Notes: generated by a model not told the origin, from the letters alone. DNA of 6,208 nucleotides from Bacteriovoracaceae bacterium UBA2428 (GCA_002343545.1 DDRA01000100.1:6911-13118); one strand, 5' to 3'; shown: positions 1 through 5,614, numbered from the stretch's first letter. Translations and numbers: made by a program.

Positions 1-2
1 AG

Positions 3-506
3 GCCGCCGGCGAGGAGCCGGTCGCCGTCGAGACGGCGCCTCCGAGCGTGGCCGCGGCTCCCGACGAGCCCGCGACGCCTCCGGTCGAAGCGCCGCCGGT
101 CAAAGCGCAGGAGATGGTAAGAGTGCAAGCGCCCGCGACGCGCGAACCGAGCGCGGTGGCGGTCGTCGCGAAACCCGAAGCGGGGCCGGGCGCCGCGCCC
201 CCCGTTTCCGCGTCGAACGACGCTCGCAAGGACCTTCCGGGCCGCTCGGGCTTGCCCGGCTTCCTGACTTTGCGCTCGACGCCCCGGGCGACGGAAGTCT
301 ACGTGGACGGCGAAATGCTGCGCGACGCGAACAAGCAGCCGCTCGCCACGCCGATCGAACGTCATCGCCTTTCGCCCGGTCGGCACGTCATCGTGCTCAA
401 GAACCCGGTCTACGGCATCGAGCATCGCGAAGAAATCGCGGTCGAGTCCGATCGTTTGCTCCAGCGCGATATCCTCATGCGCCGCTCTCCGGCTTCGTCC
501 CCCTAA
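3..506 (+). CDS. C-terminal part of a PEGA-domain protein, possibly the tail of a Ser/Thr kinase (5' truncated)
   Basis: The reading frame is open from the window edge, so the true start lies upstream; 167 residues are visible. The first 85 or so are a low-complexity Pro/Ala/Val-rich stretch that looks like an extended linker. From about visible residue 86 to 150 comes a compact PEGA-like domain: a start resembling GFLTLRSTP, then VYVDGEML, then TPIERHRLSPGRH, then VIVLKNPVYGI. These match the PEGA pattern of P-x-A-x-VYVDG followed by TP and a L-x-P/A-G-x-H turn. The family consists of small beta-rich, often extracytoplasmic modules. In myxobacteria and relatives such domains often sit at the C-terminus of Ser/Thr protein kinases after a Pro-rich linker, and the LKNPVYGIEH ending resembles those. 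The kinase assignment is inference because no kinase motif is in the window. A lipoprotein or other surface protein is the alternative. Confidence 0.8.
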   Translation, partial: AAGEEPVAVETAPPSVAAAPDEPATPPVEAPPVKAQEMVRVQAPATREPSAVAVVAKPEAGPGAAPPVSASNDARKDLPGRSGLPGFLTLRSTPRATEVYVDGEMLRDANKQPLATPIERHRLSPGRHVIVLKNPVYGIEHREEIAVESDRLLQRDILMRRSPASSP

Positions 507-527
507 GGGACGCGCCCCTTTCTTTTT
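505..527 (+). terminator. Putative short rho-independent terminator after the PEGA gene
   Basis: AAGGG (505-509) can pair with CCCTT (516-520) around a six-base loop, followed by TCTTTTT. The hairpin overlaps the TAA stop codon. The stem is only 5 bp, so the call is tentative. A wider alternative pairs GGGAC (507-511) with GTCCC (529-533). Confidence 0.35.
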
Positions 528-554
528 GGTCCCGCCGAACGTAATCTAACGTCT

Positions 555-2360
555 ATGCCGTTGGTACGCGGCCGGAGCGTTCCGGAAATTCTTTTGAATC
601 GTGTCGCGGCGACCCCCGATAAGACGGCCCTCATGCGCAAGCGGGACGGACTTTGGCGTCACGTCAGCTTTCGTGACTACGAGACCCAGGTCCACGCCAT
701 CGCGCGCGCCTTGAGCGCGGCCGGTTGCGCGGCGGGGGATCGCGTCGCGATCTTGGCCCAGACCCGTCCGGAGTGGGCCTTCATCGACGTCGCCGCGATG
801 AGCCTCGGCGCCGTCACCGTTCCCCTCTATCCCACGCTGACCGCCGATGACGTGCACGCCATCCTGGAGAACGCGGGCGCGAGCTTCGTTTTCGCCGAGA
901 ACCGCGCCCAGGCCGAGAAGGTCCTCGCCGCGCGTGCCGAAGGGAAGGGGCCGCGTCTCGTTACGCTCGAGCCGAGCGGGATCGACGACGTCCCTTCGCT
1001 CGAGGACTTCGTCGCGCGCGCGCGCGACTCGGCCCCCGCGCTCGAAGTCTGGCGGGAGGGCGTTCGCCGCCTGGAGCCGGCTTCGCTCGCGAGCATCGTC
1101 TACACCTCGGGGACGTCGGGTCGGCCCAAGGGAGCCGAGCTCACGCACGCGAATTTTCTCGCCGTCATGACGGATACCGCCGAATGGATGGGCGTGAACG
1201 AAGACGACGTGACCTTGATCTTTCTCCCGGTCGCCCACGTCGTCGGACGCATCGAGCAGCTCATCACGCTGTCGGCGGGTTGGGTGAACGCGTACGCCGA
1301 AAGTCTGAACGCGCTCTTGGACAATCTCGAGGAAGTGCGGCCCACGATCCTCATGTCCGTGCCGAGGATCTACGAAAAAATCTTCGCCTCCTTTCGCAAG
1401 AAGGCCGTCTCGGGCAAAGCCGTCGAGCGCGCCGCTTTGCGCGAGGCCTTCGACGTGGCTCCCCGTTGGGTCGCCGCCCTCGAGAGCGGGCGTCCCCCGG
1501 GGGTCGTGCTCCGGGGCCGTCACGCGATCATCGACCGTCTCGTTTTTTCGGAGCTGCGCAAGCGTCTCGGCGGTCGCTTGCGCTTCGCCATCTCGGGCGG
1601 CGCGCCGCTGCCGCGCGAGATCGCCGAGCTTTTCTTCGCGGCCGGCGTCCCCTTGCTCGAAGGCTACGGACTGACCGAGACGACGGGCCCGATCTTCGTG
1701 AACACCCTCCGCGCTTGGCGGCTCGGCACCGTGGGGCAGGCCGCGCCCGGCACCCGGGTCAAGATGGCCGAGGACGGCGAGATACTGCTCGCGGGGCCCG
1801 CCGTTTTTCGCGGCTACCACCGTGACCCCGAGGCGACGCGGGAGGCTTTGGTCGAGGGATACTTCGCCACGGGCGACGTCGGCCGCATGGACGGCGACGC
1901 TTTTCTCAAGATCACCGATCGCAAGAAAGACATCCTCGTCACGGCCGGCGGCAAGAACGTCGCGCCGCAGAAACTCGAGAATCTGCTTCGCGCGGACGGC
2001 CTCTTCTCGCATGCCCTCGTCGTGGGCGACGGCCGCCCCTACATCGGAGCCCTCTTGACCCTCCAGGCCGACGAAGCCCGTCGCGTCGCGACCCGCCTCG
2101 GGATTCCGTTCGCGGGGCTCGAGGCGCTCGTCGGATCGGCTCCCTTCGAGCGCGAGGCGCGTCGCCGGATCGCCGCCATCAACGCCAAGCTCGCGCCCTT
2201 CGAATCGATCAAGCGCTTCCGTCTGCTTTCCCGCGACTTTAGCGTCGAGGGCGGCGAGCTCACGCCGAGCCTGAAGGTCCGGCGTAAACATTGCGTCCAA
2301 AAATACGGTTCCTTGATCGATGACATGTACGGGGCCGAAGGAGTAACTGCAGCATTATGA
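555..2360 (+). CDS. AMP-forming long-chain fatty-acid--CoA ligase
   Basis: A 601-residue ANL-superfamily adenylating enzyme, the usual length for bacterial long-chain acyl-CoA synthetases. It activates fatty acids with ATP to acyl-AMP and then to acyl-CoA, in the cytoplasm or at the inner membrane. Visible motifs in order: the P-loop YTSGTSGRPKG at residues 183-193, the gate-type segment FLPVAHVVGRIEQ just after it, YGLTET at 371-376, ATGD at 438-441, DRKKD at 455-459 followed by GGKNVAP (hinge), and LTPSLK at 569-574 with Lys574 as the likely catalytic C-terminal lysine. All core residues look intact. The LTPSLKVRRK ending and the TLTADDVHAILENAGA segment fit the FadD15/LACS-like branch better than acetyl-CoA synthetases. 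The ATG start puts the normal N-terminus (SVPEILLNRVAATPDKTAL) in register; no Shine-Dalgarno is visible before it. It overlaps the SCP2 gene by 4 bp. The chain-length specificity and the symbol are not determinable. Confidence 0.95.
   Translation: MPLVRGRSVPEILLNRVAATPDKTALMRKRDGLWRHVSFRDYETQVHAIARALSAAGCAAGDRVAILAQTRPEWAFIDVAAMSLGAVTVPLYPTLTADDVHAILENAGASFVFAENRAQAEKVLAARAEGKGPRLVTLEPSGIDDVPSLEDFVARARDSAPALEVWREGVRRLEPASLASIVYTSGTSGRPKGAELTHANFLAVMTDTAEWMGVNEDDVTLIFLPVAHVVGRIEQLITLSAGWVNAYAESLNALLDNLEEVRPTILMSVPRIYEKIFASFRKKAVSGKAVERAALREAFDVAPRWVAALESGRPPGVVLRGRHAIIDRLVFSELRKRLGGRLRFAISGGAPLPREIAELFFAAGVPLLEGYGLTETTGPIFVNTLRAWRLGTVGQAAPGTRVKMAEDGEILLAGPAVFRGYHRDPEATREALVEGYFATGDVGRMDGDAFLKITDRKKDILVTAGGKNVAPQKLENLLRADGLFSHALVVGDGRPYIGALLTLQADEARRVATRLGIPFAGLEALVGSAPFEREARRRIAAINAKLAPFESIKRFRLLSRDFSVEGGELTPSLKVRRKHCVQKYGSLIDDMYGAEGVTAAL
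2338..2343 (+). promoter_or_regulatory. Ribosome binding site for the SCP2 gene, inside the ligase gene
   Basis: AAGGAG lies in the last codons of the ligase gene, 13 nt before the SCP2 ATG at 2357. The spacing is somewhat long, but the ATGA overlap would return terminating ribosomes to this start, so translational coupling is likely. Confidence 0.6.
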
Positions 2361-2710
2361 GCCAGCGCAACGCCAAGGACATCTTCGAGAAAGTTCTTCC
2401 CTCCAAGATCGCGACCCACTCGGGTTTTCTCGCCGACGCGGGCATTCGCGACAAGACCGTCGCCGTTCAGGTGGACGGCGCGGGCGGTGGACGCTGGGCT
2501 TTTCGCTTCGACTCGCAGGGGGTCGTGGCCATGGCCGGATCCGGCGACGCCGCGGACTGCACGATTTCGACGAAGGAAGACACCTTCCAGGGCCTGCTCG
2601 ACGGCAAGGTGAACGTCATGACGGCCGTGCTCTTCGGCAAGATCAAGGTGGCGGGCGATAAGGGGCTGGCGGCAAAATTAGGCGGCGCCCTCAAAAAAGT
2701 CTTCGCCTAA
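2357..2710 (+). CDS. SCP2 sterol-binding / lipid-carrier domain protein
   Basis: A single-domain protein of 117 residues, the typical size of stand-alone bacterial SCP2 proteins. The fold is visible in the consensus order: an N-terminal helix (AKDIFEKVLPSKI), strands around VAVQVDGAGGGRWAFRF, then DCTISTKEDTFQGLLDGKVN, then a C-terminal MTAVLFGKIKVAGDKGLAAKLGGALKKVF. The D-C-T-I-S-x-K-x-D-T-F, L-x-G-K-x-N and GKIKVAGD stretches are characteristic of the family. It probably has a hydrophobic tunnel that binds fatty acids, fatty acyl-CoA or sterol-like lipids. There is no signal peptide, so it is expected to be cytoplasmic. The start overlaps the ligase stop in an ATGA, which suggests the carrier works with the acyl-CoA ligase; that functional link is inference. 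Its TAA stop lies inside the GCCTAAC end of the inverted repeat at 2705-2812. Confidence 0.9.
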   Translation: MSQRNAKDIFEKVLPSKIATHSGFLADAGIRDKTVAVQVDGAGGGRWAFRFDSQGVVAMAGSGDAADCTISTKEDTFQGLLDGKVNVMTAVLFGKIKVAGDKGLAAKLGGALKKVFA

Positions 2711-2812
2711 CGAACGGGAAGACCCCGTTCGCGGCGTCGCTTCGCTCGTCGTGTGCACTGGGCACACTTCCTCGCTTGCTCCTTGCGCTCGGAGCCTTCG
2801 CGCTCGTTAGGC
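2705..2812 (+). other. attC-like 108-bp imperfect inverted repeat spanning the SCP2 stop codon
   Basis: The element starts with GCCTAAC (2705-2711) and ends with its exact complement GTTAGGC (2806-2812). These fit the R'' (RYYYAAC) and R' (GTTRRRY) boxes of integron attC sites, and complementarity stops immediately outside them. The arms 2705-2734 and 2783-2812 form 22 Watson-Crick and 2 G-U pairs with 6 mismatches. A further 6-bp hairpin, GTGTGC (2751-2756) with GCACAC (2762-2767), sits at the centre, one base out of register with the outer stem. The length and the stop codon inside R'' are typical of attC. Against this, the spacer after R'' is mostly paired instead of unpaired, no L'' bulge is obvious, and no second attC or integrase is in the window. 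A competing local hairpin pairs CGAACGGG (2711-2718) with CCCGTTCG (2724-2731). Confidence 0.45.
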
Positions 2813-2934
2813 CGCGCTGCGGAGGGGATGGGGTGTGGGGGAACGACGGGCTGGCGGCTCGCTTCGCTGGCCACTCGCGCCTTGGGCTGCTGGCTTCACT
2901 CGCGGCGGATGAGTCGGGGCTTTTCGGAAAATAA
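2813..2934. other. Noncoding GC-rich spacer between the attC-like element and the terminator
   Basis: No gene is supported here. The stretch repeats short words: TCGCTTCGCT at 2859-2868 also occurs at 2737-2746 in the preceding element, and ACTCGCG occurs at 2873-2879 and 2898-2904. An open frame crosses it but continues through the terminator hairpin and into the antisense of the protease gene, so it is not credible. It may be the remnant of a gene or an intergenic repeat. Confidence 0.4.
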
Positions 2935-2973
2935 AAAAGGCGGCTTCCCGCGAGGGAAGCCGCCTTTTGTTTT
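2935..2973. terminator. Bidirectional rho-independent terminator for convergent genes
   Basis: A perfect 15-bp stem (2935-2949 with 2954-2968) is closed by a GCGA tetraloop of the GNRA type on the plus strand. It is flanked by TTTTGTTTT on the plus strand and by a T-rich tract (complement of AAAATAAAAAA, 2928-2938) on the minus strand, so it can terminate in both directions. It ends the ligase-SCP2 transcript, 225 bp after the SCP2 stop, and the subtilase transcript, about 23 bp after its TAG stop. Confidence 0.95.
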
Positions 2974-2990
2974 GGAGGGCGGAGGGCTCC

Positions 2991-4778
2991 CTAGCGGAGC
3001 TTCAGGGCTTCTCGGACGGCGGCTTCCGCGTCCGCGATGCCGGCGCCGAACTTGTTCTCGGGGTTCGGGGTGACGGCGCGGGCCGAGCGGGCCACGATCT
3101 CGCGGATCTGCGCGGGCTTCAGGTCCTTGTTGGCGGCTTTCACGAGGGCAACGAGGCCGGCGACGTGCGGCGAAGCCATCGACGTGCCTTGCATGCCGGC
3201 GTGGTCCGTCTTGATCGTTTGGATCGACATCGTCACCTTCTGCGTGCCGACGCGACGCTTGAGCTCTTCGCCGCGATCCTTCTCGATCGCGACGACGGGA
3301 ATCGCCACGGTCGAGCCGTCTTGCGTGAGCGCGCCCGAGAGCAGGCCGTCCACGTTGTTGTAGATCGCCACGCCCACGGCGCCCGCCGCGATGGCGTTCT
3401 TGACCTTATCGGCGAAGGGGATCTCGCCGCGCGCGAGGAGCGCGATCTTGCCGCGCACGTTCGCGGAGCCGAAGTCTTCCGGCTTACCGAGACCCGCGAA
3501 GGCCAGCTCGCCTTCGAAGGGGTCAAGGATCTCGGGCGCGCCGACGAAGCTCGTGCTCGGGATCTCGACGATGCGGTTATTCACGGGGATCTTGACGCGG
3601 GATTCGCGGCCCGAACCGGTCGGGACGGACGACTTCACGTCGACGCCCGGCGCGACGATGTCGAGCTCGGGACCCCAGTTCGAGAATTCGGCCTTCGCTT
3701 CTTTGGCGTCGATCGCGCCGACCGAGATGACCGAGGCCCAGGCCGAGGGGTAGGAGACGCGAGCCGCGCCGTCGTTACCCGAAGCCGCGACGACCGTCAC
3801 GCCCGCGGTCTCGAGGCGCTTGAGGGCGTCTTCTTGCGCGCGCGATGGCACGGGGCCGCCGAGCGACATGTTGACGACGTCCGCGCGCGCGGTCGTGGCC
3901 CAGTCGATGGCCGCGACGATCGCCGTCGACGAGCAGCCGAGTTTGCCGCAAACGCGGCCGGCCAGGATTTTCGCGCGGGGGGCGACGCCCACGACGCCTT
4001 GGTTATTCGCGACGCCGGCGATGGTGCCCGCGACGTGCGTGCCGTGACCGACTTGGTCGAAGTAGTCGTAGGCGGCGGCGGGATCGTTGTTGTTCGCGCC
4101 CGGGAAGACCGGCGCCATCGGCAGGATGCCGAGCGGCAGACGATCGCGGAAGAGCGGGCCCGGACGGCTCGTGATGAAGTTACGCCCCTGCTCGAAGTTC
4201 GCTTTGATGTCGATGTGGTCGCGGTCGATACCGGTGTCGATCACGAGGACGCGCACGCCTTCGCCAAACTTGCCGGCGCCGTTATTCACGGCGTTCCAAG
4301 CTCCGGTCGCGCGGATGTTCTCGAGACCCCAGGTCAGCTCGCTCGCCGAGCCGATGCTCGGGCGGGCGTTGTTCGTGCGGATGGGTTGGCTCGTGCGCGG
4401 GGGAAGGGGGCGCGCGTTCGGCATGCGCGGCGCATCGAAGAAGAACTCTTTCTCGATGTACGCGACGTCGGGATTGTGGCTCAACGCTTCGACGGTCGCT
4501 TCGTCCATCGAATCGACGACGATCATATTGAGAGCTTTGAGCCCGCTCAGGACCCGCGCGCGGGTACCGAAGAGGCGGGGCTGCGCGTCGACGGCGTTAC
4601 CGAAGACGTCGGAGTTCTGGAGGCCGTTGCGCACGGATTCGGCGAGCTCGGCGTCGACTTCGCGGAAAAGCGAAGGCGAGTGGAGCTTCACGATGTAGCG
4701 GGCTTCTTCGGCCTGCGAAGCGGACGAAGAGATGGCGGCGATGGCCAAGGCCGAAAATGCGCGAATCGATTTGTTCAC
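2991..4778 (-). CDS. Secreted subtilisin-like serine protease (S8) with I9 propeptide and inserted PA domain
   Basis: A 595-residue exported endopeptidase. A Sec signal peptide covers residues 1-23 (basic start, hydrophobic AFSALAIAAI, probable cleavage after ASQA). An I9-type inhibitor/chaperone propeptide follows at about 27-115 (ARYIVKLHS ... VAYIEKEFFF). The catalytic domain has Asp181 (VIDTGI), His245 (GHGTHVAG), oxyanion Asn335 (AASGND) and Ser533 (GTSMASPHVAG), all intact. A protease-associated (PA) domain is inserted between Asn335 and Ser533 at about residues 410-515 (VRGKIALLARGEIPFADKVKNA and GAVGVAIYNN), as in Vpr-like subtilases. The protein ends right after the catalytic fold (FGAGIADAEAAV) with no extra C-terminal domain. 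The only two cysteines, Cys277 and Cys282, probably form a disulfide in the exported enzyme. The start is GTG, chosen because a purine-rich SD lies 5-6 nt upstream and the signal peptide begins there. It should act in the periplasm or medium, after removal of the propeptide; the substrate is unknown. Confidence 0.95.
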   Translation of the reverse strand: MNKSIRAFSALAIAAISSSASQAEEARYIVKLHSPSLFREVDAELAESVRNGLQNSDVFGNAVDAQPRLFGTRARVLSGLKALNMIVVDSMDEATVEALSHNPDVAYIEKEFFFDAPRMPNARPLPPRTSQPIRTNNARPSIGSASELTWGLENIRATGAWNAVNNGAGKFGEGVRVLVIDTGIDRDHIDIKANFEQGRNFITSRPGPLFRDRLPLGILPMAPVFPGANNNDPAAAYDYFDQVGHGTHVAGTIAGVANNQGVVGVAPRAKILAGRVCGKLGCSSTAIVAAIDWATTARADVVNMSLGGPVPSRAQEDALKRLETAGVTVVAASGNDGAARVSYPSAWASVISVGAIDAKEAKAEFSNWGPELDIVAPGVDVKSSVPTGSGRESRVKIPVNNRIVEIPSTSFVGAPEILDPFEGELAFAGLGKPEDFGSANVRGKIALLARGEIPFADKVKNAIAAGAVGVAIYNNVDGLLSGALTQDGSTVAIPVVAIEKDRGEELKRRVGTQKVTMSIQTIKTDHAGMQGTSMASPHVAGLVALVKAANKDLKPAQIREIVARSARAVTPNPENKFGAGIADAEAAVREALKLR

Positions 4779-4783
4779 TAGAG

Positions 4784-4792
4784 CCCCCCTTT
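4784..4792 (-). promoter_or_regulatory. Ribosome binding site of the subtilase gene
   Basis: On the minus strand AAAGGGGGG precedes the GTG start by about 5 nt (CTCTA). It resembles AAGGAGG and supports GTG at 4778 as the start. The same G-run can pair with CCCCCTT at 4849-4855 (see findings). Confidence 0.6.
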
Positions 4793-4854
4793 AGGCTTTC
4801 GTTGTTGTCACTCCCAAGTGCAGAGGCGTGTTTAGTGCGGAGTCGTCGAAGGGG

Positions 4855-4884
4855 GTTATAGAAAAATTCTTACAGATTCTTACA
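4855..4884 (-). promoter_or_regulatory. Candidate promoter of the subtilase gene
   Basis: On the minus strand TATAAC (4860 to 4855) matches five of six bases of the -10 consensus. The -35 position, 17-18 bp upstream, holds only GTAAGA/TGTAAG, a poor match, and coincides with the direct repeat at 4866-4885. A weak -35 overlapped by a repeat would fit an activator-dependent promoter. The expected transcript would start near 4848, giving a leader of roughly 70 nt. Confidence 0.4.
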
Positions 4885-4885
4885 G
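4866..4885 (-). repeat. Perfect tandem 10-bp direct repeat upstream of the subtilase
   Basis: CTGTAAGAAT occurs twice without a gap on the minus strand (4885-4876 and 4875-4866). It can be read as GTAAG-N5-GTAAG, one helical turn apart, which is the geometry of OmpR/CpxR-family response-regulator boxes (CpxR: GTAAA-N5-GTAAA). The second copy ends a few bases upstream of the TATAAC -10 candidate. The repeat itself is certain; the regulator is a guess. Confidence 0.6.
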
Positions 4886-4911
4886 CTTGGCGAAAGCGGC
4901 GTTTTTTCGGC

Positions 4912-4931
4912 GGCCTTTGTGGATAAAGGCC
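4912..4931. repeat. 7-bp inverted repeat with 6-bp spacer upstream of the subtilase promoter
   Basis: GGCCTTT (4912-4918) and AAAGGCC (4925-4931) are perfect complements around GTGGAT. Neither strand carries a T-tract after it, so it is a poor terminator. Its place about 30 bp upstream of the direct repeat would suit a dimeric regulator's operator, or it may be a 3' hairpin of the upstream gene. Confidence 0.4.
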
Positions 4932-4951
4932 TAATTTGCCAATGAAATTAT

Positions 4952-4969
4952 CGTCATAAGAAAATGACG
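4952..4969 (-). terminator. Weak hairpin downstream of the membrane protein gene, possible terminator
   Basis: CGTCAT (4952-4957) pairs with ATGACG (4964-4969) around AAGAAA. On the minus strand it lies about 31 nt after the stop of the gene ending at 5000 and is followed by ATAATTTCATT. The stem is only 6 bp and the U-tract is interrupted, so termination here is uncertain. Confidence 0.25.
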
Positions 4970-4999
4970 CACAAAGTTGGAGCTGTAAAGGAAGCCTTT

Positions 5000-5614
5000 T
5001 TAGTGGGAGCTGATGAAGCTCTCGACTTGCGCGCGCAGGAGCTCGACGTCGTCTCGCTTCGCACGGCGTTCGAGATCGAGGGGGCCGAAGCTCAGGATCC
5101 AGTGGCCTTGGGTCGCGTAGCGATCCGCGCGCCCACTCTCCGCGGCTTCGATGGAAGCCATGTTCACGGCGCCTTTCCAGTTGCCCACGCTCAGATCCGC
5201 GAGCACGAGTCCGTCCGCGCGGCGATGGCGCCAGCGAAGCCCGAGAACTTGCAGCCAGGACTCGACGTCAAAGCGCCCGTCCGCGCGTCGGCGCACGACG
5301 AAGGCTTCTTCGAAGAACCAGCAGCCCAGCGCGATGAGAGGGTAGAGAATCATGACCCCGACGATGAGTCCCGCGAGGGCCTTGTCGAAAGCTCCGCCTT
5401 CCTCCCAGAAGACGCGAAAGATGGGCGAAGCCGCCTGGTACATCGTCGCGAGCAGGAGACCCCCGAAAAGGAAACCCATGCCCAAGCTGAATCGACGCTT
5501 GGACGAGCGCACGACGAGGGTTTCGTTCGAGGAGCGACGAAGATCGGGTTGCAACGCGAAAAGGAGTCCCATGATGGCGTTCCGGAGCTTCCCCCCAGAA
5601 GTCTTGTCGGTCAA
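5000..5614 (-). CDS. Hypothetical membrane protein with two transmembrane helices
   Basis: I do not recognise this family. From the chosen TTG start it has 204 residues: a basic cytoplasmic N-terminus with RSSKRRF just before the first helix, TM1 at about residues 44-66 (LGMGFLFGGLLLATMYQ), a short loop with FWEEGG, TM2 at about 78-100 (ALAGLIVGVMILYPLIALGCWFF), then a roughly 100-residue soluble domain rich in predicted strands (FVVRRRADGRFDVESW, ADGLVLADLSVGNWKG, QGHWILSFGPLDLERR) ending in a helix (DDVELLRAQVESFI). This layout resembles bPH-like or Ycf4-like two-helix membrane proteins, but that is only a shape comparison. Start choice: the frame stays open upstream into the malic enzyme gene, so the longest version is unlikely. 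TTG at 5614 has GGGGGA 8 nt upstream; ATG at 5572 (190 residues) is the alternative. It is co-directional with the subtilase but separated by 221 bp, so probably a separate transcript. Confidence 0.7.
   Translation of the reverse strand: MTDKTSGGKLRNAIMGLLFALQPDLRRSSNETLVVRSSKRRFSLGMGFLFGGLLLATMYQAASPIFRVFWEEGGAFDKALAGLIVGVMILYPLIALGCWFFEEAFVVRRRADGRFDVESWLQVLGLRWRHRRADGLVLADLSVGNWKGAVNMASIEAAESGRADRYATQGHWILSFGPLDLERRAKRDDVELLRAQVESFISSH

Noticed and set aside
541..550. ATCTAAC at 544-550 as an R''-type attC box before the ligase
   Set aside because: No matching GTTRRRY partner with surrounding complementarity was found, so it is most likely chance.
546..2300. Long open frame (584 codons) on the minus strand opposite the acyl-CoA ligase
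   Set aside because: Arg/Asp/Gly/Glu-rich shadow produced by high GC at third codon positions; no recognisable domain, and the plus strand carries all ANL motifs.
2753..3073. 106-codon plus-strand open frame in the SCP2-subtilase spacer
   Set aside because: It translates the attC-like element, the terminator stem and the antisense of the protease gene; no RBS and no family resemblance.
2967..4781. Long open frame (604 codons) on the plus strand opposite the subtilase
   Set aside because: Low-complexity Arg/Asp/Val-rich translation, starts inside the terminator hairpin, and the minus strand has the complete catalytic triad and signal peptide.
4987..4999. AAAGG-AAG-CCTTT hairpin at the end of the membrane protein gene
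   Set aside because: Three-base loop, 5-bp stem and no T-tract in the minus direction; too weak to call a terminator.
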